A program made the position numbers and the translations under genes. Below the pieces are notes generated by a model that saw nothing but the letters and a program-made list of their open reading frames with translations, was not told the origin of the DNA and made no database searches. 64,000 nt of DNA from Aliiroseovarius sediminilitoris (lineage in GTDB: Bacteria; Pseudomonadota; Alphaproteobacteria; Rhodobacterales; Rhodobacteraceae), in the NCBI RefSeq assembly GCF_900109955.1, contig NZ_FOJB01000001.1, positions 868,001 through 932,000 of the forward strand. The letters run 5' to 3'. Numbering within the stretch: the first letter of the stretch is position 1; each line of letters starts with the position of its first letter. Positions 40,198 through 48,294 of this stretch are shown in pieces.

Positions 40198-41742
40198 TCA
40201 TTCGAATTTCCGAATCTCGCCCGACTTGAGGCGCGACAGGTAGCTGTCCAACTCGCGCTTCACGACGGGCATCAGGAAATACAGCGCCAGGATGTTCACG
40301 ACCGCCATGGCAAAGATCGCCGCGTCCGAGAAGTCGATCACCGGACCAAGGTTGGCCGAGGCACCGATCACCACGAAGATGCAGAAGATCACCTTGAAGG
40401 TCAGTTCTTTCCTTTGGCCTTCGCCGAACAGGAAAGTCCACGCCTTGAGGCCATAGTAGGACCAGCTGATCATGGTCGAGAAAGCGAACAGGATCACCGC
40501 GATGGCGAGGACATATTTGAACCAACCGAACGAGGCCGAGAATGCAGCCGATGTCAGCGCAACCCCCTTGTTGCCGTCAATGGTCTGAATCGTCGCCCCG
40601 CCTTCATCCAGCAGATACATACCGGTTGCAGGATCGCTGATCAATTGGCCCGTGATGATGATCACAAGCGCCGTCATGGTGCAGATCACGACGGTATCGA
40701 TGAACGGCTCAAGCAGGGACACAAAGCCCTCGGTGATCGGTTCCTTGGTGCGCACGGCCGAGTGGGCAATCGCAGCCGACCCAACGCCGGCTTCGTTCGA
40801 GAACGCCGCCCGTTTGAAGCCTTGGATCAGTGCACCAACCATACCGCCAGCAACACCAAGACCGGTGAAAGCGCCTGCGAAGATCTGGCCGAACGCCCAG
40901 CCGATCATGTCTGCGTTTATCAGCAGGATGATCAAGGCGGTCAACACGTAGAGCACACCCATGAACGGCACAACTTTTTCAGTCACGCTGGCGATGGATT
41001 TCAGACCGCCCACGATTACCGCAAAAACGATGCCAGCGAAGATGATACCGGTGATCCAGCCCGGAAAATCTCCGACCACATTTGTGATTTGTGCATGTGC
41101 CTGATTGGCCTGGAACATATTCCCGCCGCCCAATGCGCCCAAGATACAGAAGATCGAGAACAAGACCGCCATGAATTTGCCAGCGGGCAGGCCGCGCTCG
41201 GCAAAGCCCTTGGTCATGTAATACATCGGGCCACCCGACACGGTGCCATCCTCGTATTCGTTACGGTATTTCACACCCAACGTACATTCGGTAAACTTCG
41301 ACGCCATGCCCAACAGGCCCGCAAGGATCATCCAGAAGGTGGCACCTGGCCCTCCGATGCCGACCGCGACGGCCACACCTGCGATGTTGCCAAGCCCGAC
41401 CGTGCCTGAAAGGGCGGTTGCCAAGGCTTGGAAGTGGCTGACCTCACCGGCGTCATTGGGGTCAGAGTAATCGCCTTTCACAAGCGCGATCGAATGCGGG
41501 AAGGCCCGGAATTGGATCAAGCCGAAATAGATTGTGAAGACCGTTGCCGCAACCACCAGCCAAGCAACGATCCACGGGAAGGACGTGCCGGGGAAAGGGC
41601 TGAAGATGAAGTTGACGAACCAGCCGGTTGAACTGGCAAATATGTCGTTGATTTTCTGGTCCATGGATTGGGCCATCGCGGGCGCTGTCGCCGCCAGCAT
41701 GGCCGGTGCGGCCCATGCCGCTGCCTTGATTGAGTAATTCAT
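40198..41742 (-). CDS. Alanine/glycine:cation symporter (AGCS family)
   Basis: A 514-residue sodium-coupled amino-acid importer. The start MNYSIKAAAWAAPAMLAATAPAMAQ gives an apparent signal-like N-terminus and has AGGGA before it. The AGCS motif GTVGLGNIAGVAVAVGIGGPGA and FSNEAGVGSAAIAHSAVRTKEP are diagnostic, with about ten spans. It lies 25 bases after a Usp gene on the same strand and near a divergent Lrp regulator, which fits control by amino-acid supply. Confidence 0.93.
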   Translation of the reverse strand: MNYSIKAAAWAAPAMLAATAPAMAQSMDQKINDIFASSTGWFVNFIFSPFPGTSFPWIVAWLVVAATVFTIYFGLIQFRAFPHSIALVKGDYSDPNDAGEVSHFQALATALSGTVGLGNIAGVAVAVGIGGPGATFWMILAGLLGMASKFTECTLGVKYRNEYEDGTVSGGPMYYMTKGFAERGLPAGKFMAVLFSIFCILGALGGGNMFQANQAHAQITNVVGDFPGWITGIIFAGIVFAVIVGGLKSIASVTEKVVPFMGVLYVLTALIILLINADMIGWAFGQIFAGAFTGLGVAGGMVGALIQGFKRAAFSNEAGVGSAAIAHSAVRTKEPITEGFVSLLEPFIDTVVICTMTALVIIITGQLISDPATGMYLLDEGGATIQTIDGNKGVALTSAAFSASFGWFKYVLAIAVILFAFSTMISWSYYGLKAWTFLFGEGQRKELTFKVIFCIFVVIGASANLGPVIDFSDAAIFAMAVVNILALYFLMPVVKRELDSYLSRLKSGEIRKFE

Positions 41743-41767
41743 AACTATCCCTGTTCGCATTGTTTTT

Positions 41768-42202
41768 TTAAGGAACGATGGTGACGGGCACCGGCGAGAT
41801 CTGCGCCAATGTGCCCGCGACCGAGCCGAAGATGCGTGATGACAGGCCCGAATTGCCGGTGCGGCCAACGATCACTTGCGTGGCACCCTCGGCTTTCACG
41901 ATATCGCACAGCGTATCAGCGATGCCGCCGTATTTCAGGGCGGTCGAGACCTTGACCCCGCTGTCGGCCAGCCCCTTGACGACGGGCGTCAGCACTGCCT
42001 TTTCCGCGCGCTCCAACTCCTCACCGCGCCGTTTGTGGCGTTCTTCGATCTCGTTTGGTGTCAGGAATGAATAGGGTGACCATTCCAGCACATGCGCCAC
42101 GACAAGTGCAGCGCCCTGCGATTTGGCCAGCCGAACCGCGAAATCCAGCGTCGCTTTGGAACTGTCGCTGCCATCGTATCCGACGACGATCTTATTGGAC
42201 AT
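41768..42202 (-). CDS. Universal stress protein, single domain
   Basis: A 144-residue UspA protein. VVGYDGSDSSKATLDFA and the C-terminal ATP-binding pattern VGRTGNSGLSSRIFGSVAGTL (GX2GX9GS) are intact, so it is likely of the ATP-binding class. It is the first gene of a two-gene unit with the alanine symporter; Usp domains beside transporters often modulate them. Confidence 0.92.
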   Translation of the reverse strand: MSNKIVVGYDGSDSSKATLDFAVRLAKSQGAALVVAHVLEWSPYSFLTPNEIEERHKRRGEELERAEKAVLTPVVKGLADSGVKVSTALKYGGIADTLCDIVKAEGATQVIVGRTGNSGLSSRIFGSVAGTLAQISPVPVTIVP

Positions 42203-42300
42203 TTTCTTCCTCCCTTGGGTGAACGTGTCACGTGTTAAGCAACTGTAGCCTAGCAGCGGTTGATCTGAAAAGGTTCCTTAATTTCTTGCAATGAAGGATG

Positions 42301-42312
42301 TTTTACGTAAAA
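42301..42312. promoter_or_regulatory. Palindrome between usp-AGCS and lrp
   Basis: TTTTACGTAAAA is a perfect 12-bp palindrome, 37 bases before the Lrp gene start and 98 bases before the usp start. Its position and AT-rich symmetric form suit an Lrp/AsnC-type operator; binding is inferred. Confidence 0.5.
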
Positions 42313-42348
42313 ACTATCGAACATACCTGATTGATCGGAAAATTTACG

Positions 42349-42804
42349 ATGGATAAGCTGGACACGAGGATTCTTTCCATCCTTCAAAAGGACGGCTCGA
42401 TTTCAATGTCGAAGCTTTCAGACAAGGTGGGTCTGTCGATCTCGGCCTGCCATCGGCGGGTCAAATTGTTGGAGGCGGACGGGTTCATCACCAATTACGC
42501 GGCGCGCCTGAACCGCAAGGCCATCGGCTTGGAAATTCAGGTGTTTATCGAGGCGAAGCTGGTCAGTCAGCGGCGTGAGGACATTCAGGCCTTCGAGGCG
42601 GCAATTCTTGAAATGCCAGAGGTGCTGGAATGTCATCTGATCTCAGGCGAGTTTGATTACTTGCTGCGAGTCGCGGCCAGAAACACCGAGGATTACGAGA
42701 AACTATATCGCGAAAGGCTGACTTCCATTCCGTCGTTCGCGCAGATGAAAACACTGCTCAGCTTGTCGACGGTGAAAGAGTTTCGGGGGTTTCATCTGGG
42801 TTGA
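42349..42804 (+). CDS. Lrp/AsnC family transcriptional regulator
   Basis: A 151-residue regulator with an N-terminal helix-turn-helix (MSKLSDKVGLSISACHRRVKLLEADG) and a C-terminal amino-acid-sensing RAM domain (GEFDYLLRVAARNTEDYEKL). The start MDKLDTRILSILQKDG is the standard family N-terminus. It is divergent from usp and the alanine symporter, so the local target is probably that unit, with alanine or a related amino acid as effector. Confidence 0.93.
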   Translation: MDKLDTRILSILQKDGSISMSKLSDKVGLSISACHRRVKLLEADGFITNYAARLNRKAIGLEIQVFIEAKLVSQRREDIQAFEAAILEMPEVLECHLISGEFDYLLRVAARNTEDYEKLYRERLTSIPSFAQMKTLLSLSTVKEFRGFHLG

Positions 42805-42817
42805 CTGCGGTCCGTGA

Positions 42818-43471
42818 TCAATCGGCCACCAGCATTTTCAAACCTTGCGTCACGTCCGTGCGCACCGCCAGTCGCAGGGCGGGTTCGTCACCGGCTGACA
42901 GAGCGGACAAGATCATCCGGTGGTGGCGTTGCAGATCGGTGCGTTGGCGACGCGCATAAAGGGCACGCATGGTCGGGCCGAGTTGCAGCCACACCGTTTC
43001 AGCCACAGCAAGGATCGCCGGCGCCTGTGCCCGAAGATAGAGCGTTCGGTGAAATTCCAGATTGGTACGCAGATAGCCGACCGCGTCTTGCTTGGTGACG
43101 CATTCCGACACCCGTACGTTGATGGCGCGCAGCCTGTCGATAAGCGCCATATGGGCGCGGGGCAGGGCGCGGGCCGCCAGCTCGGGTTCCAGCAGCGAGC
43201 GCAGCGCGGCCAACTCTTCGATCCGTTCGGCGGTTAGGTCGGGTGCTGACACTCGTCCGGAACTGGACAGTGTCAACGCGCCCTCGGCGGCCAGTCTGCG
43301 CACCGCTTCGCGGGCAGGGGTCATCGAGACGTCGTATTCCTTGCCGATCCCGCGGATTGTCAGGCTTTGGCCGGGGTCCAGCTCTCCGTGCATGATCCGC
43401 GCACGCAGGCTGCGATAGACGCGCTCATGGGCGCTGGACGTATCGGATGGTGAACGGGTTTGAGCCTGCAT
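42818..43471 (-). CDS. GntR family transcriptional regulator (FCD domain)
   Basis: A 217-residue regulator. The N-terminal winged helix spans about residues 15-80 (YRSLRARIMHGELDPGQSLTIRGIGKEYDVSMTPAREAVRRL in outline) and an all-helical FCD ligand domain follows, with His residues in EFHRTLYLR and HHRMILSAL that can bind a metal and an organic acid. A TGTGATCACA palindrome lies 9 to 18 bases before its ATG. The same word is paired at sdhC and sucC. I infer an autoregulated controller of the TCA operons. No ribosome site is clear. Confidence 0.85.
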   Translation of the reverse strand: MQAQTRSPSDTSSAHERVYRSLRARIMHGELDPGQSLTIRGIGKEYDVSMTPAREAVRRLAAEGALTLSSSGRVSAPDLTAERIEELAALRSLLEPELAARALPRAHMALIDRLRAINVRVSECVTKQDAVGYLRTNLEFHRTLYLRAQAPAILAVAETVWLQLGPTMRALYARRQRTDLQRHHRMILSALSAGDEPALRLAVRTDVTQGLKMLVAD

Positions 43472-43479
43472 GTCGTAAC

Positions 43480-43489
43480 TGTGATCACA
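43480..43489. promoter_or_regulatory. Single TGTGATCACA operator before the GntR gene
   Basis: An exact copy of the 10-bp palindrome present twice at sdhC and twice at sucC. It lies between the metallopeptidase stop and the GntR start. The position 21 bases to the right (43501) holds only a weak six-of-ten match. Confidence 0.8.
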
Positions 43490-43519
43490 AATTGGCGTGG
43501 CGTCAACACGCCCATGCGT

Positions 43520-44251
43520 TCAGTCGCGAAAGCGATAGCGATGCAGACCTGCGCCATGGTTGCGCAGCCACTGTCGGGGTGTTTGATAGGCCGGGCAAAT
43601 GGCTTCAACCTGCGCCCAGAATGCAGCCGAGTGATCCATATGCACGAGATGCGCAACCTCATGCGCCGCGACATAGTCCAACACCGCTTCGGGCGCCATC
43701 ACCAACCGCCAGGAATACATCAGGTTGCCCGTCGAACTACAGGATCCCCAGCGCGAGCGCGTGTCGCGCAGCGTCAGGCGACCGAAATTGCGGCCAACCA
43801 TGTCTGCATAGTGATCACTTGCCTTCGCCAGCCGGTCGCGCGCTTCGCGTTTCAAAAGCGCCTCAAGTCGGACGGCGGTCTTGCGGGCGTCACCGGGTGG
43901 CAGAATGAATTTGCCATCGCGGACGCGTGCGGCCCGTATTGGTGCCTCGGTGATCTGATGAGACTGGCCAAGAAATGGTAGGGTAGAGCCAAGGGCCGGA
44001 CGCTTTTCTGGCATCGCATCTGCCAGATGCTTGCGAATCCAATCGGCGCGTTCCGAGACAAATCGCACTGCCTCGTGGCGCGACGCCCCGTGTGGGACGG
44101 TCAAAGTCACGCGGCCATCCAGTTTGGAAACTCGCAAAGACAATCGCCGCGCCCGCACCGAAGGGCGCAACAAAACAGTAACGTCTGGTGTGCCTGCCAG
44201 ATCAATGTGTTCAGCTTCGGTCAGCCTGCTTGCCTGTTTTGACCAGAACAT
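43520..44251 (-). CDS. Zinc metallopeptidase, SprT-like/YgjP family (DUF45)
   Basis: A 243-residue protein with the zinc motif AAHEVAHLVHMDHS (His197, Glu198, His201 and probably His207) and the family segment DTRSRWGSCSSTGNLMYSWRLVMAP. The start MFWSKQASRL has AAGGGACC upstream; a longer frame upstream overlaps the next gene and lacks conservation. YgjP-like proteins are presumed cytosolic peptidases. It is upstream of the GntR gene on the same strand. Confidence 0.88.
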   Translation of the reverse strand: MFWSKQASRLTEAEHIDLAGTPDVTVLLRPSVRARRLSLRVSKLDGRVTLTVPHGASRHEAVRFVSERADWIRKHLADAMPEKRPALGSTLPFLGQSHQITEAPIRAARVRDGKFILPPGDARKTAVRLEALLKREARDRLAKASDHYADMVGRNFGRLTLRDTRSRWGSCSSTGNLMYSWRLVMAPEAVLDYVAAHEVAHLVHMDHSAAFWAQVEAICPAYQTPRQWLRNHGAGLHRYRFRD

Positions 44252-44380
44252 ATGGTCCCTTTTTTCCTTACAATTGCCACGGTATCCGCCCATAAGGGGA
44301 AAAGCCTTTGACACCTCTGCACACATGTGGCAGTTGGCGGCAAATCTCGCACGACTTAGACAGAACGGAAAGGGTTTTAC

Positions 44381-44701
44381 ATGCCCAAGGAAGAATGGGG
44401 CGTCAAACGCGTCTGCCCGACCACCGGTAAACGCTTTTATGACCTGAACGCCAATCCGGTGGTCAGCCCCTATACGAGTGAGGTTGTGAACCTCGAAACT
44501 GGCAAAGCATCGCGCACTATGGTTGCCGACAAAGAAGACAAAGCCGCAATGAAGGACGATCTGGTCGATGACGCAGATGCGGTTCTTGAAGACGATGAAG
44601 ATGTCGATGTCGATCTGGGCGATGACGTTCTGGAAGACGACGATGAAGATGAAGTCTCGCTGGACGACATCGCCGACGTCGCCGCAGATGACGACGACTA
44701 A
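44381..44701 (+). CDS. TIGR02300 family protein with acidic tail
   Basis: A 106-residue protein. The first half carries the family motif WGVKRVCPTTGKRFYDLNA and PVVSPYTSE; its single early Cys has no CXXC partner. Residues of about 60-106 are almost wholly Asp, Glu, Val and Leu. The family is widespread in alphaproteobacteria and its function is unknown. It is divergent from the metallopeptidase and precedes tRNA-Ala. Confidence 0.88.
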   Translation: MPKEEWGVKRVCPTTGKRFYDLNANPVVSPYTSEVVNLETGKASRTMVADKEDKAAMKDDLVDDADAVLEDDEDVDVDLGDDVLEDDDEDEVSLDDIADVAADDDD

Positions 44702-44718
44702 GCGGCACTGAATTTTTA

Positions 44719-44759
44719 GCAAAGGCGACTTTTAGGCTTGAACCCTAATGCGCCTTTGC
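44719..44759 (+). terminator. Inverted repeat after the TIGR02300 gene
   Basis: GCAAAGGCG (44719-44727) pairs with CGCCTTTGC (44751-44759) over a 23-base loop. There is no T-run, so it is a weak terminator candidate. Confidence 0.5.
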
Positions 44760-44797
44760 ATAAATACCGCGCATTGACGGCGGAAACGCCTTCGGAT

Positions 44798-44873
<76 letters not shown>

Positions 44874-44889
44874 AATTCTCCATGTGAAT

Positions 44890-44942
44890 GGCCACATAGT
44901 TTGACCCCTATGGACAGCACTTTGACCCCTATGGCCACATAG
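44890..44942. repeat. Nested direct repeats after tRNA-Ala
   Basis: TTTGACCCCTATGG occurs at 44900-44913 and 44921-44934 (period 21), and GGCCACATAG at 44890-44899 and 44933-44942. The remaining bases to 45124 hold no gene. The arrangement looks like a recombination scar or the remnant of a mobile element end. Confidence 0.6.
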
Positions 44943-45124
44943 ATTGTCTTTTTCTGGCAGCACCACTGACCCTATCTGGTGATAGCGGACCTTCAGTCAG
45001 AGCGCGGCGAAAGAGGAAAAAGAGCCCTTGGTGGCGAATGCTGCGCAACGATTGAATCACCGCTCGCGGGAAATACGCAGTTCTCAGCTAGAACATGTCC
45101 CTCGTGGCGAGACCCACAGGACGG

Positions 45125-45889
45125 TTAAGTACTTAGAGCCAACGCCTCCTTTAATTCAGCATAGATTTCGACAGCAATTTCTTGGACCTGATCCGCCAAA
45201 GAACGTGCCTCGTCCTCTTTGAGCCCCGTCGTTGGAATCGGTGCGCCAAAACGAATAAGTATCTTTCCTGCGCGCGCGCGCATTGAACCAAGCGGCATTA
45301 CTTGGTGGCCACCGCAGAATACAAGGGGAATTATGGGAACTTGCGCCCGTATTGCGATTAGACTTCCTCCGACCTTGAACCTTCCAACCGCGTCCTGGCC
45401 TTGCAGCCGACCCTCACCACCCCAAGCCAGCCGCTCTCCGCGTTTCAGGGCGGCCACTATTTTATGAAGCAAGCGTTCAGTGGCCTGACGATTCCCTCTT
45501 GGAACCAATTCGATCCCCGCCTTGCGAGCGGCCGAGCGTCCAAAAGGAAGATAACCGTAGAGTTCCGCTGCCGCCGCGCGATCAATATGGCCCCACAAAG
45601 ATGAACCATAGGCCATCACGTCGGCGAACGATGTTTCATTGTAGTTCAGAACGCAACCTTTGCCCGGGCTGGGTGGCTCACCATGCATCTCAACGTTAAC
45701 GCGGCAGGTTGCGAGGAACTTAGCGCATTGACTTGCCATGAGCATGCGCGCCTGTTCCTTGTTCATCGTGGAAAGTGCAATACGCGCGTTCACGATCGGA
45801 GCTTCAGACAACCAAACTAGTGAAGCGCGTGTGCCGCGCCAGGTCTCTGCAATCTTATCCATCCGTCTATACTCGGAGAAAGCGGACAT
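45125..45889 (-). CDS. PlsC-like lysophospholipid acyltransferase with altered HX4D motif
   Basis: A 254-residue protein related to 1-acyl-glycerol-3-phosphate acyltransferases. The fold is suggested by NYNETSFADV (motif I region), FGRSAARKAGIELVPRG (motif II), GGEGRLQGQDAVGRFKVGG (motif III) and VPIIPLVFCGG (motif IV). In motif I the catalytic His is Glu85 (E-TSFA-D90), and motif III has EGR in place of EGT. Activity is doubtful or specialised. There is no membrane helix. AGAGG lies before the ATG. The gene lies in the probable island and is less GC-rich than core genes. Confidence 0.75.
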   Translation of the reverse strand: MSAFSEYRRMDKIAETWRGTRASLVWLSEAPIVNARIALSTMNKEQARMLMASQCAKFLATCRVNVEMHGEPPSPGKGCVLNYNETSFADVMAYGSSLWGHIDRAAAAELYGYLPFGRSAARKAGIELVPRGNRQATERLLHKIVAALKRGERLAWGGEGRLQGQDAVGRFKVGGSLIAIRAQVPIIPLVFCGGHQVMPLGSMRARAGKILIRFGAPIPTTGLKEDEARSLADQVQEIAVEIYAELKEALALST

Positions 45890-45996
45890 TTAGTCTACCT
45901 CTGCGAACTAAGGCTTTGTCCGCACCTGAAACATTGAAGTGGTCCCACCTTTTAGGACAGGTTTGCAGCGTTTCTAAGGTGTATCAGGTTTAGATT

Positions 45997-46302
45997 TCAT
46001 GCTGCTTTTTGCTCTTCTAAGCCCGCCCAATATGCGTCGTCCGGCGTCTGCCGATCAAGTGCGGAATGGGAGCGCTTGTGATTGTAGAACTCCAACCACT
46101 TTCTGATCCCTGCCTTTGCCTCTGATCCGGTTTCCCCGGCATGTAGGTAGACGCATTCATACTTCAGGGATCGCCAGAGCCTTTCGACGAAGATGTTATC
46201 GGGAAACCGGCCTTTTCCGTCCATGGGGACGCTCACGCCGGATCGCCGCAAACGGTCTGTCCAAGCAAAGGACGTGAACTGGCTGGTTTCGATGATTTCG
46301 GC
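45997..46302 (-). pseudogene. IS3-family transposase fragment (OrfB, C-terminal end)
   Basis: Only the last 100 or so residues of an IS3-type DDE integrase remain: SQFTSFAWTDRLRRSG, GKGRFPDNIFVERLWRSLKYE with the catalytic Glu, and WLEFYNHKRSHSALDRQTP. An in-frame stop and a tandem duplication lie just upstream, and OrfA and the first two Asp residues are missing, so it is dead. A sequence at about 45935-45960 (TGAAGTGGTCCCACCTTTT) may be the remaining right end of the element. Confidence 0.88.
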
Positions 46303-46340
46303 AGGGGCAGAGACAAGCTAGCAGGGGCAGAGACAAGCTA
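46301..46340. repeat. 20-bp perfect tandem duplication at the broken IS end
   Basis: The unit at 46301-46320 is repeated exactly at 46321-46340. It marks the breakpoint of the truncated transposase. The 185 bases from 46341 to the next gene show nothing recognisable. Confidence 0.9.
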
Positions 46341-46525
46341 GTTATCAAAAACGGGTCAATCAGGAGCTTCATTCGGTTTTCGAGCGGGTCAAAGGGTGGT
46401 CAGCGATCTGCGCGCGCTGTCTCCATTGTGTATGCAGTCGGGTTTCCCCATCTTGTCACCCGAAATGTGATGCACAGATGTTGCGAGCGATGGTGTGCAA
46501 GGCTTGGACGCGATAAGAACCTCCT

Positions 46526-47182
46526 ATGACAATACCTGAAGCAATTATTTTCGATCTGGACGGCACCTTGGTCCATTCGGCACCGGATTTGCAGGCCGCA
46601 ACCAATGTGGTTTTGGCTGCACTAGACCGCGCGCCTCTCGATCTGCAGACCATTATCTCATTCATCGGTGATGGCGTCGAAAAATTGGTTGAACGGAGCT
46701 TGAAGGCAACGGGCGAGTTTAACGACAGTCTGCAAGCAGAAGCCTTGACGCTTTTTCTGGAAAACTATGAGCAGAATATGACGACATTGACCCGCCCGTA
46801 CCCGGGCGTGGTTGAATGTCTTGAACAGTTGTGCGCGTCTGACGTGCCGTTGGGTGTTTGTACGAACAAGCCGACTGAACCTGCTCGAAGAATTTGCGCA
46901 GAACTTGGTCTTACACGGTATTTCAACGTGATCGTGGGTGCCGAACCCAATGTGGCGAAGAAGCCTGACCCAGCGCCATTGCATGGCTGTATCTCTGGTC
47001 TTGGGACAACCCCGGATAAATCGGTTTATGTCGGTGACAGTGCTATTGATTTTCAAACTGCGCGAAATGCAGCGGTTCCGTTCCGGCTGTTTTCGGGCGG
47101 CTATCTGAATGGAAAGATACTGGATGTTCCGACGGAAAACTGTTTCAGAGATTGGACCGAAGCAGACTTTCTCAACCGTTGA
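46526..47182 (+). CDS. HAD hydrolase, phosphoglycolate phosphatase-like
   Basis: A 218-residue HAD phosphatase with motif I IIFDLDGTL (Asp10, Asp12), motif II VCTNKP, motif III Lys in VAKKPDP and motif IV VGDSAIDFQTA. The helical cap after residue 15 is of the Gph/PGMB type. Phosphoglycolate is the usual Gph substrate, but the position just before a phosphonate-type transporter suggests that the true substrate may be an imported or derived phosphorus compound. Confidence 0.85.
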   Translation: MTIPEAIIFDLDGTLVHSAPDLQAATNVVLAALDRAPLDLQTIISFIGDGVEKLVERSLKATGEFNDSLQAEALTLFLENYEQNMTTLTRPYPGVVECLEQLCASDVPLGVCTNKPTEPARRICAELGLTRYFNVIVGAEPNVAKKPDPAPLHGCISGLGTTPDKSVYVGDSAIDFQTARNAAVPFRLFSGGYLNGKILDVPTENCFRDWTEADFLNR

Positions 47183-47253
47183 TAGCAGTCGAATTATTTC
47201 TTGCTTGTTAGCGCTATTCCGCTCTAGCCTCACCGTCTAGGGAGGATATTTTC

Positions 47254-48228
47254 ATGAAAGTAATGACCACACTTCTGTCCGGAGCCGCTTTGGTATTTAG
47301 CCTTTCGCTGGCCGGGCCTGCCGCTGCACAAGACTGCCCGCGGGGCACTTTGGACGAAAGGTTTTGTGACGTTGACGGGGATCTGCTGGCAGACACACCC
47401 ACAGACCCAGCCGAGCAAATTGACCCTGACACCCTGATTTTTGCCTATACGCCCGTTGAAGACCCGGCGGTTTACAAAGAGGCTTGGTCTGATTTCCTGA
47501 CGCATCTGGAAAATGAAACTGGCAAGCCGGTCATGTTTTTCCCTGTGCAAAGCAACGCCGCACAGATTGAAGCAATGCGGTCAGGACGGCTGCATATTGC
47601 AGGGTTCAACACCGGGTCGAACCCCTTGGCTGTGAATTGTGCAGGTTTCAATCCGTTCACTATCATGGCGTCATTGGACGGCAATTTTGGATATGAGATG
47701 GAGATCATCACCTATCCTGGCTCTGGTATTGAAAAGGTTGAGGACATCAAGGGCAAGCAATTGGCCTTCACGTCGCCAACTTCGAACTCGGGTTTCAAAG
47801 CGCCTTCTGCTATCCTGAAGGGCGATTTCGATATGTTGCCTGATCGCGATTTCGAACCTGTCTTTTCGGGCAAGCACGACAACTCGATCCTTGGTGTGGC
47901 CAACAAAGACTATGTGGCGGCCTCCATCGCCAACTCGGTCAAGTCGCGCATGATCAGCCGGGATGTCATCAAAGAAGACGACGTCAAAGTGATCTATAAA
48001 TCGCAGACGTTTCCAACCACCGGGTTTGGCACGGTTTACAACCTTAAACCTGAGCTGAAGGAAAAGATACGTAACGCGTTCTTTAGCTTCGAATGGGAGG
48101 GCACGTCGCTACAGGCTGAGTTTGAGAAATCAAATGAGGGTCAATTCCTGGAAATGACCTACAAGGAATTTTGGGATGTGATCCGCAAGATCGATACAGC
48201 CAATGGCGTAAGCTACGCTTGCGAATAA
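47254..48228 (+). CDS. phnD: PhnD-family phosphonate/phosphite ABC transporter binding protein
   Basis: A 324-residue periplasmic binding protein with a signal peptide cleaved near AAAQ (residue 25). PVQSNAAQIEAMRSGRLHIAGFNTG and FTSPTSNSGFKAPSAIL are the ligand-loop regions typical of PhnD. The first 50 residues after cleavage include an extra Cys- and Asp-rich stretch (DCPRGTLDERFCDVDGD). The ligand (a phosphonate, phosphite or phosphate ester) cannot be told. It begins a phnD-phnC-phnE-phnE transport operon. Confidence 0.9.
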   Translation: MKVMTTLLSGAALVFSLSLAGPAAAQDCPRGTLDERFCDVDGDLLADTPTDPAEQIDPDTLIFAYTPVEDPAVYKEAWSDFLTHLENETGKPVMFFPVQSNAAQIEAMRSGRLHIAGFNTGSNPLAVNCAGFNPFTIMASLDGNFGYEMEIITYPGSGIEKVEDIKGKQLAFTSPTSNSGFKAPSAILKGDFDMLPDRDFEPVFSGKHDNSILGVANKDYVAASIANSVKSRMISRDVIKEDDVKVIYKSQTFPTTGFGTVYNLKPELKEKIRNAFFSFEWEGTSLQAEFEKSNEGQFLEMTYKEFWDVIRKIDTANGVSYACE

Positions 48229-48236
48229 ATATCGTT

Positions 48237-48260
48237 GGGGCGGACCAGAAGGTTCGCCCC
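48237..48260 (+). promoter_or_regulatory. Intercistronic hairpin between phnD and phnC
   Basis: GGGGCGGACC pairs with GGTTCGCCCC (one G-T pair) over an AGAA loop. There is no T-run. Such structures after binding-protein genes favour stability of the upstream message over the transporter genes. Confidence 0.75.
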
Positions 48261-48294
48261 ATCCAACAACAAGAACTGGGGCGGGGAGGCTTTC

